DNA of 64,000 bases from Nemertoderma westbladi (lineage: Eukaryota > Xenacoelomorpha > Nemertodermatida > Nemertodermatidae), in assembly GCA_032718475.1 (NCBI GenBank), contig JAUCBJ010008976.1, positions 122,015 to 186,014 of the forward strand, read 5' to 3'. The position numbers and the translations under genes were made by a program. Every line of letters starts with the position of its first letter. The first letter of the stretch is position 1. The notes beneath the pieces were generated by a model, which saw only the letters and a list, made by a program, of their open reading frames with translations, had not been told where the DNA came from and ran no database searches. This document shows, one piece after another, positions 1 to 9,889 of the stretch.

Positions 1-2
1 TG

Positions 3-647
3 CTTAGCGGCCCAGTTAAAACTAAGATCCCATGCAGTGTGACAGAGACATCAGGGTGCATGTTACCAGGCACCGCAGGCGCAGAGGACGAAGAGGAGAA
101 ACAAGAGATAGTAGAGCCAGATAGGGAGGTGACAGTAAGAAAGTGGGCAGAGGAGAGTAGGTCTCCCAGCATGCATCGGTATGGAGATGGAGCGGAGCGG
201 ACAGCGAGGTGTCCGGAGGACAACACTCCGGGGGAGTGCCCGGAGGAGTGTCGGGAGGAGTGTCTAGAGGAGTGTCTGGAGGAGTGTCCAGAGGAGTGTC
301 CGGAAGAGACGCAGGTCCGGGTTGGAGGCATACCGACAAGGGGGAAGTCGAGAAGGAAGGCAGGATGGAGAGGGGTAGGACTGCTGTTGTACCTCCTGTT
401 TTGCCTGTTCTTTCACTTTCTATTCATTCTGCCACCGGGAGATAACAAGGAGGGAGATGGCATTTTGATGCCAGGAGACGAGATGGTTAAGAAGGCGGCG
501 GAGAGACCCGATTTTGGGGTGGCGGAAGAGGGAGAACCAATTCCTGGTCAGTTGGAATTGGCGAAGAAGGTGTGGCGAAGAGTAAGAGGACGTATAGGAG
601 GGCAGTGGGAGAGTGCCTACTGGAAGAAGGGGCACCTTAGAGTTTAG
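3..647 (+). CDS. Tail ORF of an unrelated LTR element, 5' end outside window
   Basis: The frame is open from the window edge to a TAG at 645-647, so the protein starts upstream; there is no convincing internal start. The visible part is acidic, then carries a Cys-Glu run built of EEC triplets (about 240-310), a basic patch, and one hydrophobic stretch of about 20 residues encoded at 372-431 that looks like a membrane segment, followed by a charged tail. It lies directly upstream of a noncoding region, a purine tract and an LTR, so it is probably the last ORF (or pol tail) of that element. I recognise no domain. An envelope-like or membrane accessory protein is possible but unproven. The EEC run comes from a 15-bp DNA tandem repeat and may be low-complexity expansion. 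Confidence 0.5.
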   Translation, partial: LSGPVKTKIPCSVTETSGCMLPGTAGAEDEEEKQEIVEPDREVTVRKWAEESRSPSMHRYGDGAERTARCPEDNTPGECPEECREECLEECLEECPEECPEETQVRVGGIPTRGKSRRKAGWRGVGLLLYLLFCLFFHFLFILPPGDNKEGDGILMPGDEMVKKAAERPDFGVAEEGEPIPGQLELAKKVWRRVRGRIGGQWESAYWKKGHLRV

Positions 648-813
648 TCATCCAAGGTTTTGGACTGAGGGGGGTGGGAATGAGGGCGAGACAAGACGCC
701 CTTCCCACAAGAAAATTAATTATTTAATTAAAAATAAACAATAAAAATAATTAAATAATAGTTAGAAGAGATAGTAAGTAGTAGTCAGGAGATAAGTTAG
801 AAGAAGTAAGTAA

Positions 814-1605
814 GTTAGAAGGCGGCGGGGTAAGGGAGTGTGGCATATTGTCATGCCACGAGTAGTAGTAGGGAGGTTGTGGGCACCGTAAGCGCCACGT
901 AGAAGGATAGTAAGTAGAGAAGTTAGAAGGCGGCGGGGTAAGGGAGTGTGGCATATTGTCATGCCACGAGTAGTAGTAGGGGGGTCGTGGGCACCGGAAG
1001 CGCCACGTAGAAAGTAGCGGTGGTAGAGAGGTTGTGGGCACCGCAAGCGCCACGTAGAAAAGTAGTAGCAGAGAGTGGTTGTGGGCACCGGAAGCGCCAC
1101 GTAGAAAGTAGTAGGAGAGAGTGGTTGTGGGCACCGTAAGCGCCACGTAGAAAGTAGCAAGAGAGTGGTTGTGGGCACCGGAAGCGCCACGTAGAAAGTA
1201 GTAGCAGAGAGTGGTTGTGGGCACCGCAAGCGCCACGTAGATAGAGGTATTAGTTGAGGTGGAGATGTAGATAGAGTAGAGTAGTAGAGACGGGCACATA
1301 GGGTGCCAGAGAGTAGAGTAGTAGAGAGGGCACATAGGGTGCCAGGTAGTAGAGTTAGAGTGTTAGAGGTAGTAGAGAGGGCACATAGGGTGCCAGAGAG
1401 TAGAGTAGTAGAGAGGGCACATAGGGTGCCAGGTAGTAGAGTAGTAGAGGGTAGATAGTAGAGTGGTTGTGGGCACCACAAGCGCCACGTAGATAGAGGG
1501 TTTTAGTTAGAGTTAGTAGTAGAGTGGTTGTGGGCACCGCAAGCGCCACGTAGATGGAGGTAGTAGCAGAGGGTTGTGGGCACCCTAAGCGCCACGTAGT
1601 AGAAG
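814..1605. repeat. Compound minisatellite in the 3' noncoding part of the LTR element
   Basis: Three interleaved repeat types are visible. A unit with period 108 bp starts at 814 and again at 922. A unit of about 45-60 bp with the core TGGGCACCG-N-AAGCGCCAC recurs about ten times between 880 and 1600. A unit with the palindromic core GGCACATAGGGTGCC occurs about four times between 1290 and 1440. Long ORFs on both strands here are by-products of the repeat. The rest of 648-2064 is purine-rich, with GTTAGA and AGTAGT runs, and I see no gene in it. Confidence 0.85.
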
Positions 1606-2064
1606 AGTTAGAGTTAAAGTTAGTAGGCTTAGAGAGATAGTTAGAGTTAGTAAGAGAGTTAGATAGTTAGCAAGTGAGTAGTAGGTAGATAGTATGATAG
1701 CACAGGGGTAGCATTAGAGGTCAGGGCCTTAAAGAGTGGCAGGGAGTAGAGAGGAGATAGTGAAAGGAACTGTTGACGAGAGAGAAGAGTGCGATTCAGG
1801 TGTGGGGAGAGGGTAAGAGCGAGTTGAGTCAGAGAGCGGAGTTAGAGTGGTGAGAGTGTTGGGGAAACAAAAATTGTGTGAGAGAAGCGCACGATCGGCC
1901 CGACACGAGACGCCAGAGGGTAGTGACATCATACCCATAGGGAGCGGCCCAGAAAGCCGACTCCAAGAAAATAGATCCACCCCACACCCGATAATAGATC
2001 GAGTTCCAGCGGAATTGAAGCGCACTTAGTGGTTGATGCTATCTTCTCACCGGGAAGATAGCAT

Positions 2065-2073
2065 GGGGGGGAG
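2065..2073 (+). other. Polypurine tract before the 3' LTR
   Basis: A run of seven G followed by AG sits immediately before the TGTTA that opens the LTR at 2074. This is the expected plus-strand primer position of an LTR retrotransposon and fixes the element's orientation as plus. Confidence 0.7.
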
Positions 2074-2737
2074 TGTTAGCGAATCAATTCCGCCTCACCA
2101 AACCCCATAAAGTGAGCCATAAAGCAATATTGGGAGCACGAGGTTGATTACCAATATCAACCTCGTGTCACCCCAATAAAGTGGGAAGGGAAGGAGAAAC
2201 ACACAATGGAGGTCAGGGGCCAAACCCCTAACCCAAAGAGAACAGGTGGAGTGAACGGGAACACTCCAAAGGGCGCCAACAGGGGTATCAACATATCAGA
2301 GGGGGGAAAGGCATCGATTAGGTACAGCAATAAGGCCACCGTGCAATATAACCAGTTACCAGTAATCATACCAGTCAGTTATCCTAGTATCATATTGGTG
2401 CTAGTTAGGTTAGATAGTTTAGCTAGGGAAGGACCGGGACTTTAGTTACCGTATCCCGCCTTCCGTGTACAACAACCTATATCCATATCTATATCTTTAT
2501 GCCGATTATTATATACAACGAACGATACGAACTCATTTACTCTTCACACACGGCGGGGACGCGTGAACTAACACCGGATAAACCGGGATCCTTCCTGGAT
2601 CCCGTCACATTCATTGCTTCTTCCTATCACATAGAGACGTTGTATTTTATTGACAAAAGGCATAGTTATCATTTAGTCCTACATCTATTGCATACATTAA
2701 AGGGGGGCGGCGGGGGGGGGGGGGGTGGGCTATAACA
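2074..2737 (+). repeat. 3' LTR (664 bp) of a retrotransposon starting upstream
   Basis: The segment begins TGTTAGC and ends GCTATAACA, giving TG...CA ends with the short inverted repeat TGTTA/TAACA, and it follows a purine tract. It holds a strong hairpin (2137-2167), AATAAA at 2175-2180 that could serve polyadenylation, and a G-rich run (2701-2728) near its end. The partner LTR is outside the window, so the boundaries rest on end structure alone and the superfamily is not determined. Confidence 0.65.
2137..2167 (+). other. Perfect 12-bp stem hairpin inside the LTR
   Basis: CACGAGGTTGAT at 2137-2148 is perfectly complementary to ATCAACCTCGTG at 2156-2167, leaving a 7-nt loop. It lies just upstream of AATAAA, so it may fold in the transcript near the polyadenylation site. 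The role is inferred from position only. Confidence 0.6.
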
Positions 2738-3129
2738 CATGTTGCAATTTATTTTTGCGCGTAAGGCATTTAATGTGGTACCTAAAATGGACGAAGTTAA
2801 TCACAATGAGACAGAAGTTATAAAGAAGGCGAATGATCGCTTGGTAAAAAGGTAAATGGGAAAATAAGGCAAAATGGAAAACTAAGTGCGATTTCTTGGA
2901 GTAGTAAGCACCTTGTTTCCATTATTATGTTGTTGAATTGGCCAACATTATTGGAAAATATTATAGCAGTGGGGAACAATTAATTAGTAGTTTAAATATT
3001 GTGGGGCGAGCCACGAAAGTAAGCGAGTTTAGCATACGGGTACCACTAACTCAATCGGTGTGTCTATCGTTCTGTTGTGTTCAATTTTAAACGTTAATGA
3101 CTCAACCAAATCTTGATAAAATCTATAGC
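2738..3129. other. Unannotated interval
   Basis: AT-rich sequence flanking the LTR. I see no gene, repeat or splice-supported exon here. Confidence 0.5.
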
Positions 3130-3471
3130 ACTACCCGGGCGCGGTGCCACGTTCCATATCTAACAGCACTACCCGGGCGCGGGGCCACGTTCCATATCTA
3201 ACAGCTCTACCCGGGCGCGGGGCCACGTTCCATGTCTAATAGCACTTCCCTGGCGCGGGGCCACGTTACATGTCTAATACCAGTACCCGGGCGCGGGGCC
3301 ACGTTACATGTCTAATACCAGTACCCGGGCGCGGGGCCACGTTACATGTCTAATACCAGTACCCGGGCGCGGGGCCATGTTACATGTCTAATACCAGTAC
3401 CCGAGCGCGGGGCCACGTTACATGTCTAATAACACTACCAGGGCGCGGGGCCACGTTCCATGTCTAAAAGC
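3130..3471. repeat. 38-bp minisatellite, nine copies
   Basis: Nine head-to-tail units of exactly 38 bp fill 342 bp. The core is ACCCGGGCGCGGGGCCACGT followed by an AT-rich part. The inner units are nearly identical and the outer ones more diverged, as expected for a locally homogenised array. The units are CpG-rich in AT-rich surroundings. Confidence 0.95.
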
Positions 3472-4148
3472 ACTACCATTTACCATAGCATTTACCAGAA
3501 TGTCACTGTTTGTGTATCCATGATAACAATGTTACCCTTCCCATACAAGCTGTGTTAAGCAATTGCATTTACAGTTGTACGAGTTCTAACTATGTTTCAT
3601 GGGAAACACGTTGTTTCGTTGTTATTTAATTAATTGTTCCGTGACATATTGATAAATAGAAATTAGAATGCTCACCTCTCACACTTATTTCACATTAGTA
3701 ACTACTTTAATAGTTATTTGGGCATTTATGGCGATATTAATTTGGGTTGTATTAATTTTGATTATTATTATTAATTTGTATTAAATATAAAATTTTGAAA
3801 ATTTTTCGCATATTTCTATGCTGGAAACGTCACACAAATCCGCTTCCACGATTGAGTATTGTCGTTAGTAATTAGTCACTTATTTTGCATTATTTAGGTT
3901 TGAAGTCAAATAATTTACCGTTAAATTAAATTGTTGCATATGTCATGATCATATACAACATTACAATTAAAGTAAGTAGGTTTTGTTGCTATGTGCGCAC
4001 CATAGTCTAATACTAATACCTACATTATACCATGTGGTTAATAATAATTCCACATTCAATCGTAACCTACTACAAGACGTTACTCAAGTTTGCCGGCAGG
4101 CTGGCTTCTGAAAGCCTCTGTTTATGAAACACATTACTAACATTCACG
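3472..4148. other. Unannotated AT-rich interval
   Basis: No open reading frame of note and no repeat seen. Stop codons are frequent on both strands. Confidence 0.5.
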
Positions 4149-4434
4149 ACCATGATAAGTATGGCGGTTGAAACAAACTCGGCTGGGAGTTTGAACAATG
4201 TTGTGTATGGGGTTGAAACAAATTCGAATTACATTTGGAACAATGTTGTGTATGGGGGATGAAACAAATCGGGCTGGAGTTGAAACAAATCTGGCGGGAG
4301 CGCGCTAGGTTGGAGTAATGTTAAAAGACCGCAGGTATAACTAATGTTAAAAGGCTGGAGTTGAAACAAACTCTGTCGGGAGCTGTCTTGGTAGGACTAA
4401 TGTTAAAAGGCTGGAGTTGAAACAAACTCTGGCG

Positions 4435-5371
4435 TACGGTGGCCCATAACGGACATCACTACAACCAAAGACTCTCCATAGACCACCATAACCAAACCAA
4501 TTGTTTGTGGCTGTCACGGCAGCACGGCACTACGGCAGTACGGCAACACAGCATTTGTTTGTTGTTGTCACAACACTACGGCAATTGTTTGTTGCTGTCA
4601 CAACACTACGGCAGCACGGCACTACGGCAACACAGCAATTGTTTGTTGCTGTCACAACACTACGACAATTGTTTGTGGCTGTCACGGCAGTACGGCAACA
4701 CGGCATTTGTTTGTTGCTGTCACGGCAGTACAGCAAGCAGCAGGTGATTTCACAACAAATTCTGATTGGTTAACTTAGTTAACTTGAACTGCGCCAAATT
4801 TGAATGCCCTGGTTAGCTTTACCTGTTCAGCAATGCTGTATAGTATAAAGTGGTATGGTTGAATGTTTATTAGACAGTACTGCAGTAGCTAGTCTTACTG
4901 CAGTAGTTAGACTGTCCACGACATTATATTACAACGAGCTTTTGAGAAGTTGTGCGGTTTTTTCACAGACGTTTTTGATGAAAGTTTATTAGTTGAGGAT
5001 TTTGTTCTTTGCTACACTGACGGTAAATTGGCAAACAAAATGCGACGACCCAATGACGATGATGATTTTTGTTTGAAGAAACTGAAAGACTATCTTGAGA
5101 AAGATTATAACCGGATAACACTCGGTTTATGTTTGAAGCCACAAACAATTGTCGTACTGTACTGCCGTGACAGCAACAAACAAATGCTGTGTTGCCGTAC
5201 TGCCGTGCTGCCGTGACAACCACAAACAATTGTCGTAGTGTTGTGAAAGCAACAAACAATTGCTGTGTTGCCGTAGTGCCGTGCTGCCGTGACAGCCACA
5301 AACAATTGGTTTGGTAATGGTGGTCTGTGGAGAGTCTTTGGTTGTAGTGATGTCCTTTATGGGCCACCGTA
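4435..5371. mobile_element. Inverted-repeat DNA element (937 bp), 6-bp target duplication
   Basis: The ends TACGGTGGCCCATAA and its complement are terminal inverted repeats. The first roughly 110 bp of the arms match closely; beyond that each arm is an array of short units containing CAATTGTTTGT and CACTACGGCA, about 300 bp on the left and 230 bp on the right. CTGGCG flanks both ends (4429-4434 and 5372-5377), while the sister repeat unit at 4291 has it once, so it is a true target duplication. No transposase is present, so the element is non-autonomous. A 6-bp duplication excludes TA- and TTAA-type families; I do not assign a superfamily. Confidence 0.85.
4911..5216 (+). CDS. Short unrecognised ORF inside the inverted-repeat element
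   Basis: An open frame runs from after a TAG at 4908-4910 to 5216, with no ATG near its start. The first 75 or so codons lie in the only non-repetitive part of the element and give a varied protein with an Asp run (PNDDDD) and an acidic, Lys-rich stretch; the last part reads into the right inverted-repeat arm. It might be a captured exon or a transposase remnant, or chance. No family is recognised. Confidence 0.25.
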   Translation, partial: TVHDIILQRAFEKLCGFFTDVFDESLLVEDFVLCYTDGKLANKMRRPNDDDDFCLKKLKDYLEKDYNRITLGLCLKPQTIVVLYCRDSNKQMLCCRTAVLP

Positions 5372-5428
5372 CTGGCGGGAGTGGGCTAGCTACGACTAAT
5401 GTTAAGACTGGCCCATAGCCAGCCTATT

Positions 5429-6355
5429 ATAGATGTTAGTTCATTGCATAAGATGTCTGCAGCAACTGTAAATACATAATTATGAATGTTTTTATATTGC
5501 CATTCACGCCGGCTCTATATTTTATTGTTTGTGATTAAATATGTAATTGACGACACTTAAGTGAGCTGCTGTAATAATTTTGGAATTAATTTTTGTTGAA
5601 TATTGGTAGTAAACTATCAATATTTTTTTTGAATATTGGTATAGTTTACCCGTAGCGCCTGTACTGGACGTGCACAGTACAACTGAAATGTAATACCGGA
5701 TTATATTCTTAATTATTTTTTGGATATTAATATATTTTCCTTTGTCGGATATTTTAATGTTATTCTCTTAATATTTATTATCGATCATATGTATTAATAT
5801 AACTAATAAAAACTTAATTAGCCTAGTTATGTGTAAAAAATGTTATACTGTACTTAGTATTAATATTAAATATTTATAAAGTAAAAACTGTATAAAATAT
5901 GTGATAATTTATGTCCCGTAAATTACGACAAATCATCACCCCGTCACGAAGAGAAGAGTGCCACACAGCATGCCGCCGAGGAAGACATACGCCACATCAC
6001 TCCAGCCATAAACTTAATATTTACCAATATAGCTTCATTTTATGCGTGAGATTACTTTATGTGGCAGGTAAGAATCCTGTAAGTGGCCGTCATATTATTA
6101 CAGTATTATTGGAGTTAACAGGTTAACTCCTTTATGGGTCTGACTCAAAATACAACTTAAATACAGTATTTGTTCTATTTCTACTGTACATGATTCTCTT
6201 ATCTATATTTTCACCCACTGAGTAAGTTTGTTGTGTAAGAAACCATTCGGATCAGTGAAGTGCTACGTTACACATGTGTGTCAATACGGCAGGTAATTAT
6301 TATTTATTCAGTTTTACATGAGATTTATTTGTGATACATATGTATTGATTTTAGC
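5429..6355. other. AT-rich flank upstream of the DUF6729-type gene
   Basis: No supported gene. Long A/T-rich stretches occur at 5560-5900. A pyrimidine/AT stretch ending in TTTTAG directly precedes the ATG at 6356, so that exon could also be internal with an acceptor at 6354-6355. Confidence 0.4.
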
Positions 6356-6556
6356 ATGCCCAAGAAAGGTCCGTCCAATACGCAGTGGGAAGAAAGATTG
6401 AAAGGACTGGCGGCAGGATCGTTTACCTTCGGGAGTGGAGAGAGACCTCGTCCTGGTTCAAAGTGGCACATTCGTGTTGCTGCGATAGAGGGATGTCGTG
6501 GGGGTCGAGGAAAGGACGTGTTTGGGCGTGAAATAACTTGCACTTGTGGATACCAC
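6356..6556 (+). CDS. Candidate first coding exon of the DUF6729-type gene
   Basis: ATG at 6356 opens 67 codons ending in the motif TCTCGYH, followed by GTAAAT, a plausible splice donor at 6557. An acceptor (pyrimidine-rich tract then GTTTTGCAG) ends at 7503, and both sites are phase 0, so the exon would join in frame to the long downstream exon. The product is basic, with an N-terminal MPKKGPS, and ends in a small Cys/His group that may bind zinc. I infer that it belongs to the same gene from splice phase, strand and proximity. It could instead be a chance ORF. Confidence 0.5.
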
Positions 6557-7503
6557 GTAAATATTTAATTATTATTAATTCTCATTTAGTCATTACTATA
6601 GAAACATAACCACTTTAATTACCGGTCCGCTTTATGATATGGAGGTTGTCTTGCGGTTTATAAAAAATAATACATAGTAATACATATTTTTACATATTTT
6701 TACATATGTGGCGGTTGCAGTAGAAAAGACACATGGAAAAAAGTGGCGTTTTGAGAAAAACGTATTTAAAGTTTTGTGAAAGGTAGAAAACATTTAGATC
6801 AGCAAAGTAACGCCAAAATATAATATTTCTAGATGAAAATTTTACCATCTTTCCAGCTGCCAGATTTCTAGAAACGTAACTTCGTCTTAAAATGTTATGT
6901 CTGTCTGTCCGACTGTCTGTTTGTCCGTTTTTTCTACTTTTAGGTTGTTTGAACATAACAAAAGCAGACTAATTTGCTAAAAGTTTCCCCTTGGGGGTTT
7001 CATTTCCGATACTAATTTTCATGTTTGACTGAATCTATTCTGTCTGTCAGTCTATTTGTATACGTTTGACGGACAGAGAGTCAGTCAAACAGACTAAATT
7101 CCGCCAAATATGAAAACTGACATCAGAATTGAAATCACTGAATAAGCAAACCCCATATTGAAAATGTTAGCGTTGATTGTAATGTGCTTTAATATTGTCA
7201 GACTACATTAACAAACAGGAGAAGGTGCAATTTCGTAAAAGCTTTATTAAAACGCTTATAAAATAACTTAAATGCAAAATCGAAAATTCTGGCTTCATGG
7301 GGTCAACGACGACGGTAAGTTGAACTAGCTAACTAGCTTTCAAATTTCAAGCAATATGATAAAGATTTGTAGAAATTTTTTTTTTTGGGGGGGGGGGAGC
7401 CACTAAATAAGCTGCTGCAAGGCTTGTAAGGTAATCAAATCCTATATGATTTTTATATTTTGTGTATTTGTGTTTTATTATTGTTTATATTTGTGTTTTG
7501 CAG
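6557..7503. other. Probable intron with short repeats
   Basis: The 947-bp interval begins GTAAAT and ends TTGCAG. It contains two GTCTGT/CAGACA-rich patches (6898-6935 and 7040-7105) and a T-run followed by a G-run (7377-7397). No other coding potential is evident. Confidence 0.45.
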
Positions 7504-9889
7504 AAGTCTCGCCCCAGCATTTTTGCCACTCCACAAACAGTATCATCTGCACCCCTCGACAATGTTGGGGTTCAACTAACTGTGGCACCTACGTCAATAC
7601 CAGCACCTCCCAATACCGCTGGCTCACAAACAGTATCATCTGCACCCCTTAACAATGTTGGGGTTCAACCAACTGTGGCACCTACGTCAATACCAGCACC
7701 TCCCAATACCGCTGGCTCACAAACAGTATCATCTGCACCCCTTAACAATGTTGGGGTTCAACCAACTGTGGCACCTACGTCAATACCAGCACCTCCCAAT
7801 ACCGCTGGCTCACAAACAGTATCATCTGCACCCCTTGACAATGTTGGGGTTCAACCAACTGCGGCACCTATGCCTCTCAGTGCCGCTGGCATGCCATCAT
7901 CAGCTGCGCCGACTGATGACAGGAACATTGTATCGATACAAACGTATGTGGTCGAGAGGAACACTCAAAGTAGTAGCAGTAGCAGTGCAATTGCTGAAAT
8001 CCCGTGGAAGACTGTGTCATCTTCCAAGTCCAAGATAATTCTTGACAAAATTCCCGAGGGCTGGAAGAATTCAATTCTTCCATGGGATTTTGAGTGGGTA
8101 TACAATGCCATTTATACGACGCAGCATTCTGTCAACCCATCTTTAAAGTTATGGAACTACCCACCACAGATCTCACACAGAGGTAGCGAGGGGGCACAGA
8201 GTTTAAGAGATAGTCACTACAACCGCACTCGATTACTTTGCTGGTTCCCTCGCAAAATGTGGCACATACAGTTTCACTGTGTGAGGTCGGGTTGTTGTGC
8301 ACCCTTAACTTCTAAGGGGCCATACCGAATAATTCGTACTGTACTGGACATTGATAACTATTATTACATGGCTGTTGAGTATATGGAGTGTTCTTTTTGT
8401 AAGGCTACCTACATTGCCAATGACCGCCGAATGTTGGACCAACTAAATCAAGGCATCCGAGGAAGGTTTCCTGTTCTACTGACTCACAAGTATGCTTGTG
8501 ACAGGAAGATAATAAGTATAATGAAGTCCCGCACTATGGGTAACAGCCCAACAGCACTTTGTAACACCTTGCATGAGACACATAGTGACCAATGGCTGCA
8601 TGATACGCACTGCTATCTGCAAGATGTGATTCAAAGGAAATCAAGTGGATTAACTTCAGGGATAACCTACCCACCACCTCCTTTCTTTCGCCCATTTCCG
8701 ACACCTGCCTGGTTTTTATCTGTGTACGTAAAGGATGTATATTACCGTCTCCCTGAACTCCTTGCCTCTTGTACGTCTACCTACGGTAGAATCTTGAAAA
8801 TAGATTCTACCAAGAAGGTATGCAAGAAATTGCAAGGTTCAGGAGTTGCATCAGCAAGCTGGGCCACAGATGTTGGTAACGAGATTGGGCAGGTATTACA
8901 GTGTGTGTTAACACAGTCAGAAGGGCTAGACGACCTCAAGGAAATGGCTGATGGTTTAACCAAGAGGTTTAAATCTGCAGGAAAGCCACCACCTGAAGTC
9001 ATCTATACAGATCGGGACTGTTGCACATTGGTTAATGGAAAGCCTGGGAAGACAGCCAGTCTGTTTTCTGGTTGGCCTAGCACCCTTGTTCGTCTCGATT
9101 CATGGCACTTTATGAGGCGTATGGCCAAAGGTTGCACCTCAGAAAGCCATCCTCTTTATGGAGTGTTCATGTCTCGTCTCACAAACGCCATGTTTGAATG
9201 GGATGCTGAAGATTACCAACTGCTCCTTCGTGCTAAGATTAGTGAACAAACTGGAATTGTCTCCCTCTCAGAAGTTGCCGGGAAGAAAGCTGCCCAACAG
9301 GCAATCATATCACCCGAACTGGCCCGCCACTGTTGACGTCGCACCCGAGGTGTTGAAGCAACTCAGAAGGGAATTGAAGATCTTATAGGTAATCTTATGC
9401 AAGCAACTGATTTTCTAGGAGTCCCTCTATTCCGTACCAACATATTGGAAATATGGCAAGAGCAGAAACGCCATTTGCCTTGCCTTCAGGATGTTCCTGG
9501 TGTTACCTTATACACACCTACAGGACACCTGACTAAAGGAGACATTGAACTTCCAGTATATCGGTGTGCTCGAGGGACCACATCTCTTGAGTCTTTTCAT
9601 TACCACCTCGCGAAATTCATTCCTGGAAACTCTGCAAACCTTGTTAGCTTCCAAGCATATCTCTTAGAAGGAATTACAAGGTGGAATCAAAATCGTTCCT
9701 CTGAAGCCATCCAAGCAAAGGAGTCGAAAAACATACAGTCCTTTGATACACTTTTGAAGGGGCTTGTCAATGATAAACATAAAAAAATATATGGTGAGAC
9801 TCTATTGGATTCCTTTGCCATGCCATCTCCATACACTGGAGAGCGGATCGGTGTGAACTATCTTCTCCACCAAACCCATGAAGAAATTA
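7504..9889 (+). pseudogene. DUF6729-type putative DDE transposase, central part
   Basis: After a 31-residue tandem repeat and a linker, the protein matches my knowledge of DUF6729: an LWNYPPQ motif, a FPRKMWHIQ segment, Cys pairs (about 8280-8420), YKYACDR-like LTHKYACDR and GNSPTAL. A second half looks like an RNase H-fold DDE nuclease: Asp in KIDSTKK (codon 8803-8805), Asp in YTDRDCC (9010-9012), Glu in TSLESFH (9589-9591). The likely role is DNA transposition in the nucleus; catalysis is inferred from the spacing of acidic residues. An in-frame TGA at 9334-9336 follows RHC, probably CGA turned to TGA. The frame otherwise stays open to 9889, where element E1 is inserted; the protein resumes at 17130. 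No terminal repeats of this transposon were found. Confidence 0.8.
7530..7904 (+). repeat. 31-codon tandem repeat in the transposase N-terminus
   Basis: A 93-bp unit repeats in frame (acaaacag anchors at 7533, 7626, 7719 and 7812), giving three near-identical copies and a fourth that diverges after its first half. Each unit encodes a Pro/Ala/Thr-rich segment with NNVGVQPTVAPTSIP. The length, a multiple of three, keeps the frame. It is probably a disordered linker. Confidence 0.9.

Larger units (their letters stand above)
4149..5428. repeat. Degenerate tandem repeat with TTGAAACAAA core, split by a DNA element
   Basis: Units with the order GTTGAAACAAA, TCTGGCGGGAG and GGACTAATGTTAAAAGG recur from about 4149 to 4434, and the series resumes at 5372-5428. 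The element at 4435-5371 sits inside one unit. A sister unit at 4291-4300 keeps CTGGCGGGAG uninterrupted and serves as an empty-site reference. Confidence 0.7.

Noticed and set aside
751-1549. Long minus-strand ORFs (194 and 239 codons)
   Set aside because: They follow the minisatellite in several frames and encode the same repeated peptide; no start context or domain.
3130-3471. CRISPR-like array
   Set aside because: The 38-bp units are contiguous, with no unique spacers, and the setting is eukaryotic.
4530-5367. ORFs on both strands in the inverted-repeat arms
   Set aside because: They read through the tandem units of the arms in all frames and mirror each other; only the unique core frame was kept, at low confidence.
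5370-5371. TA target duplication (mariner type) for the 937-bp element
   Set aside because: The sister repeat unit lacks TA at this point and has CTGGCG once, so the 6-bp duplication fits better.
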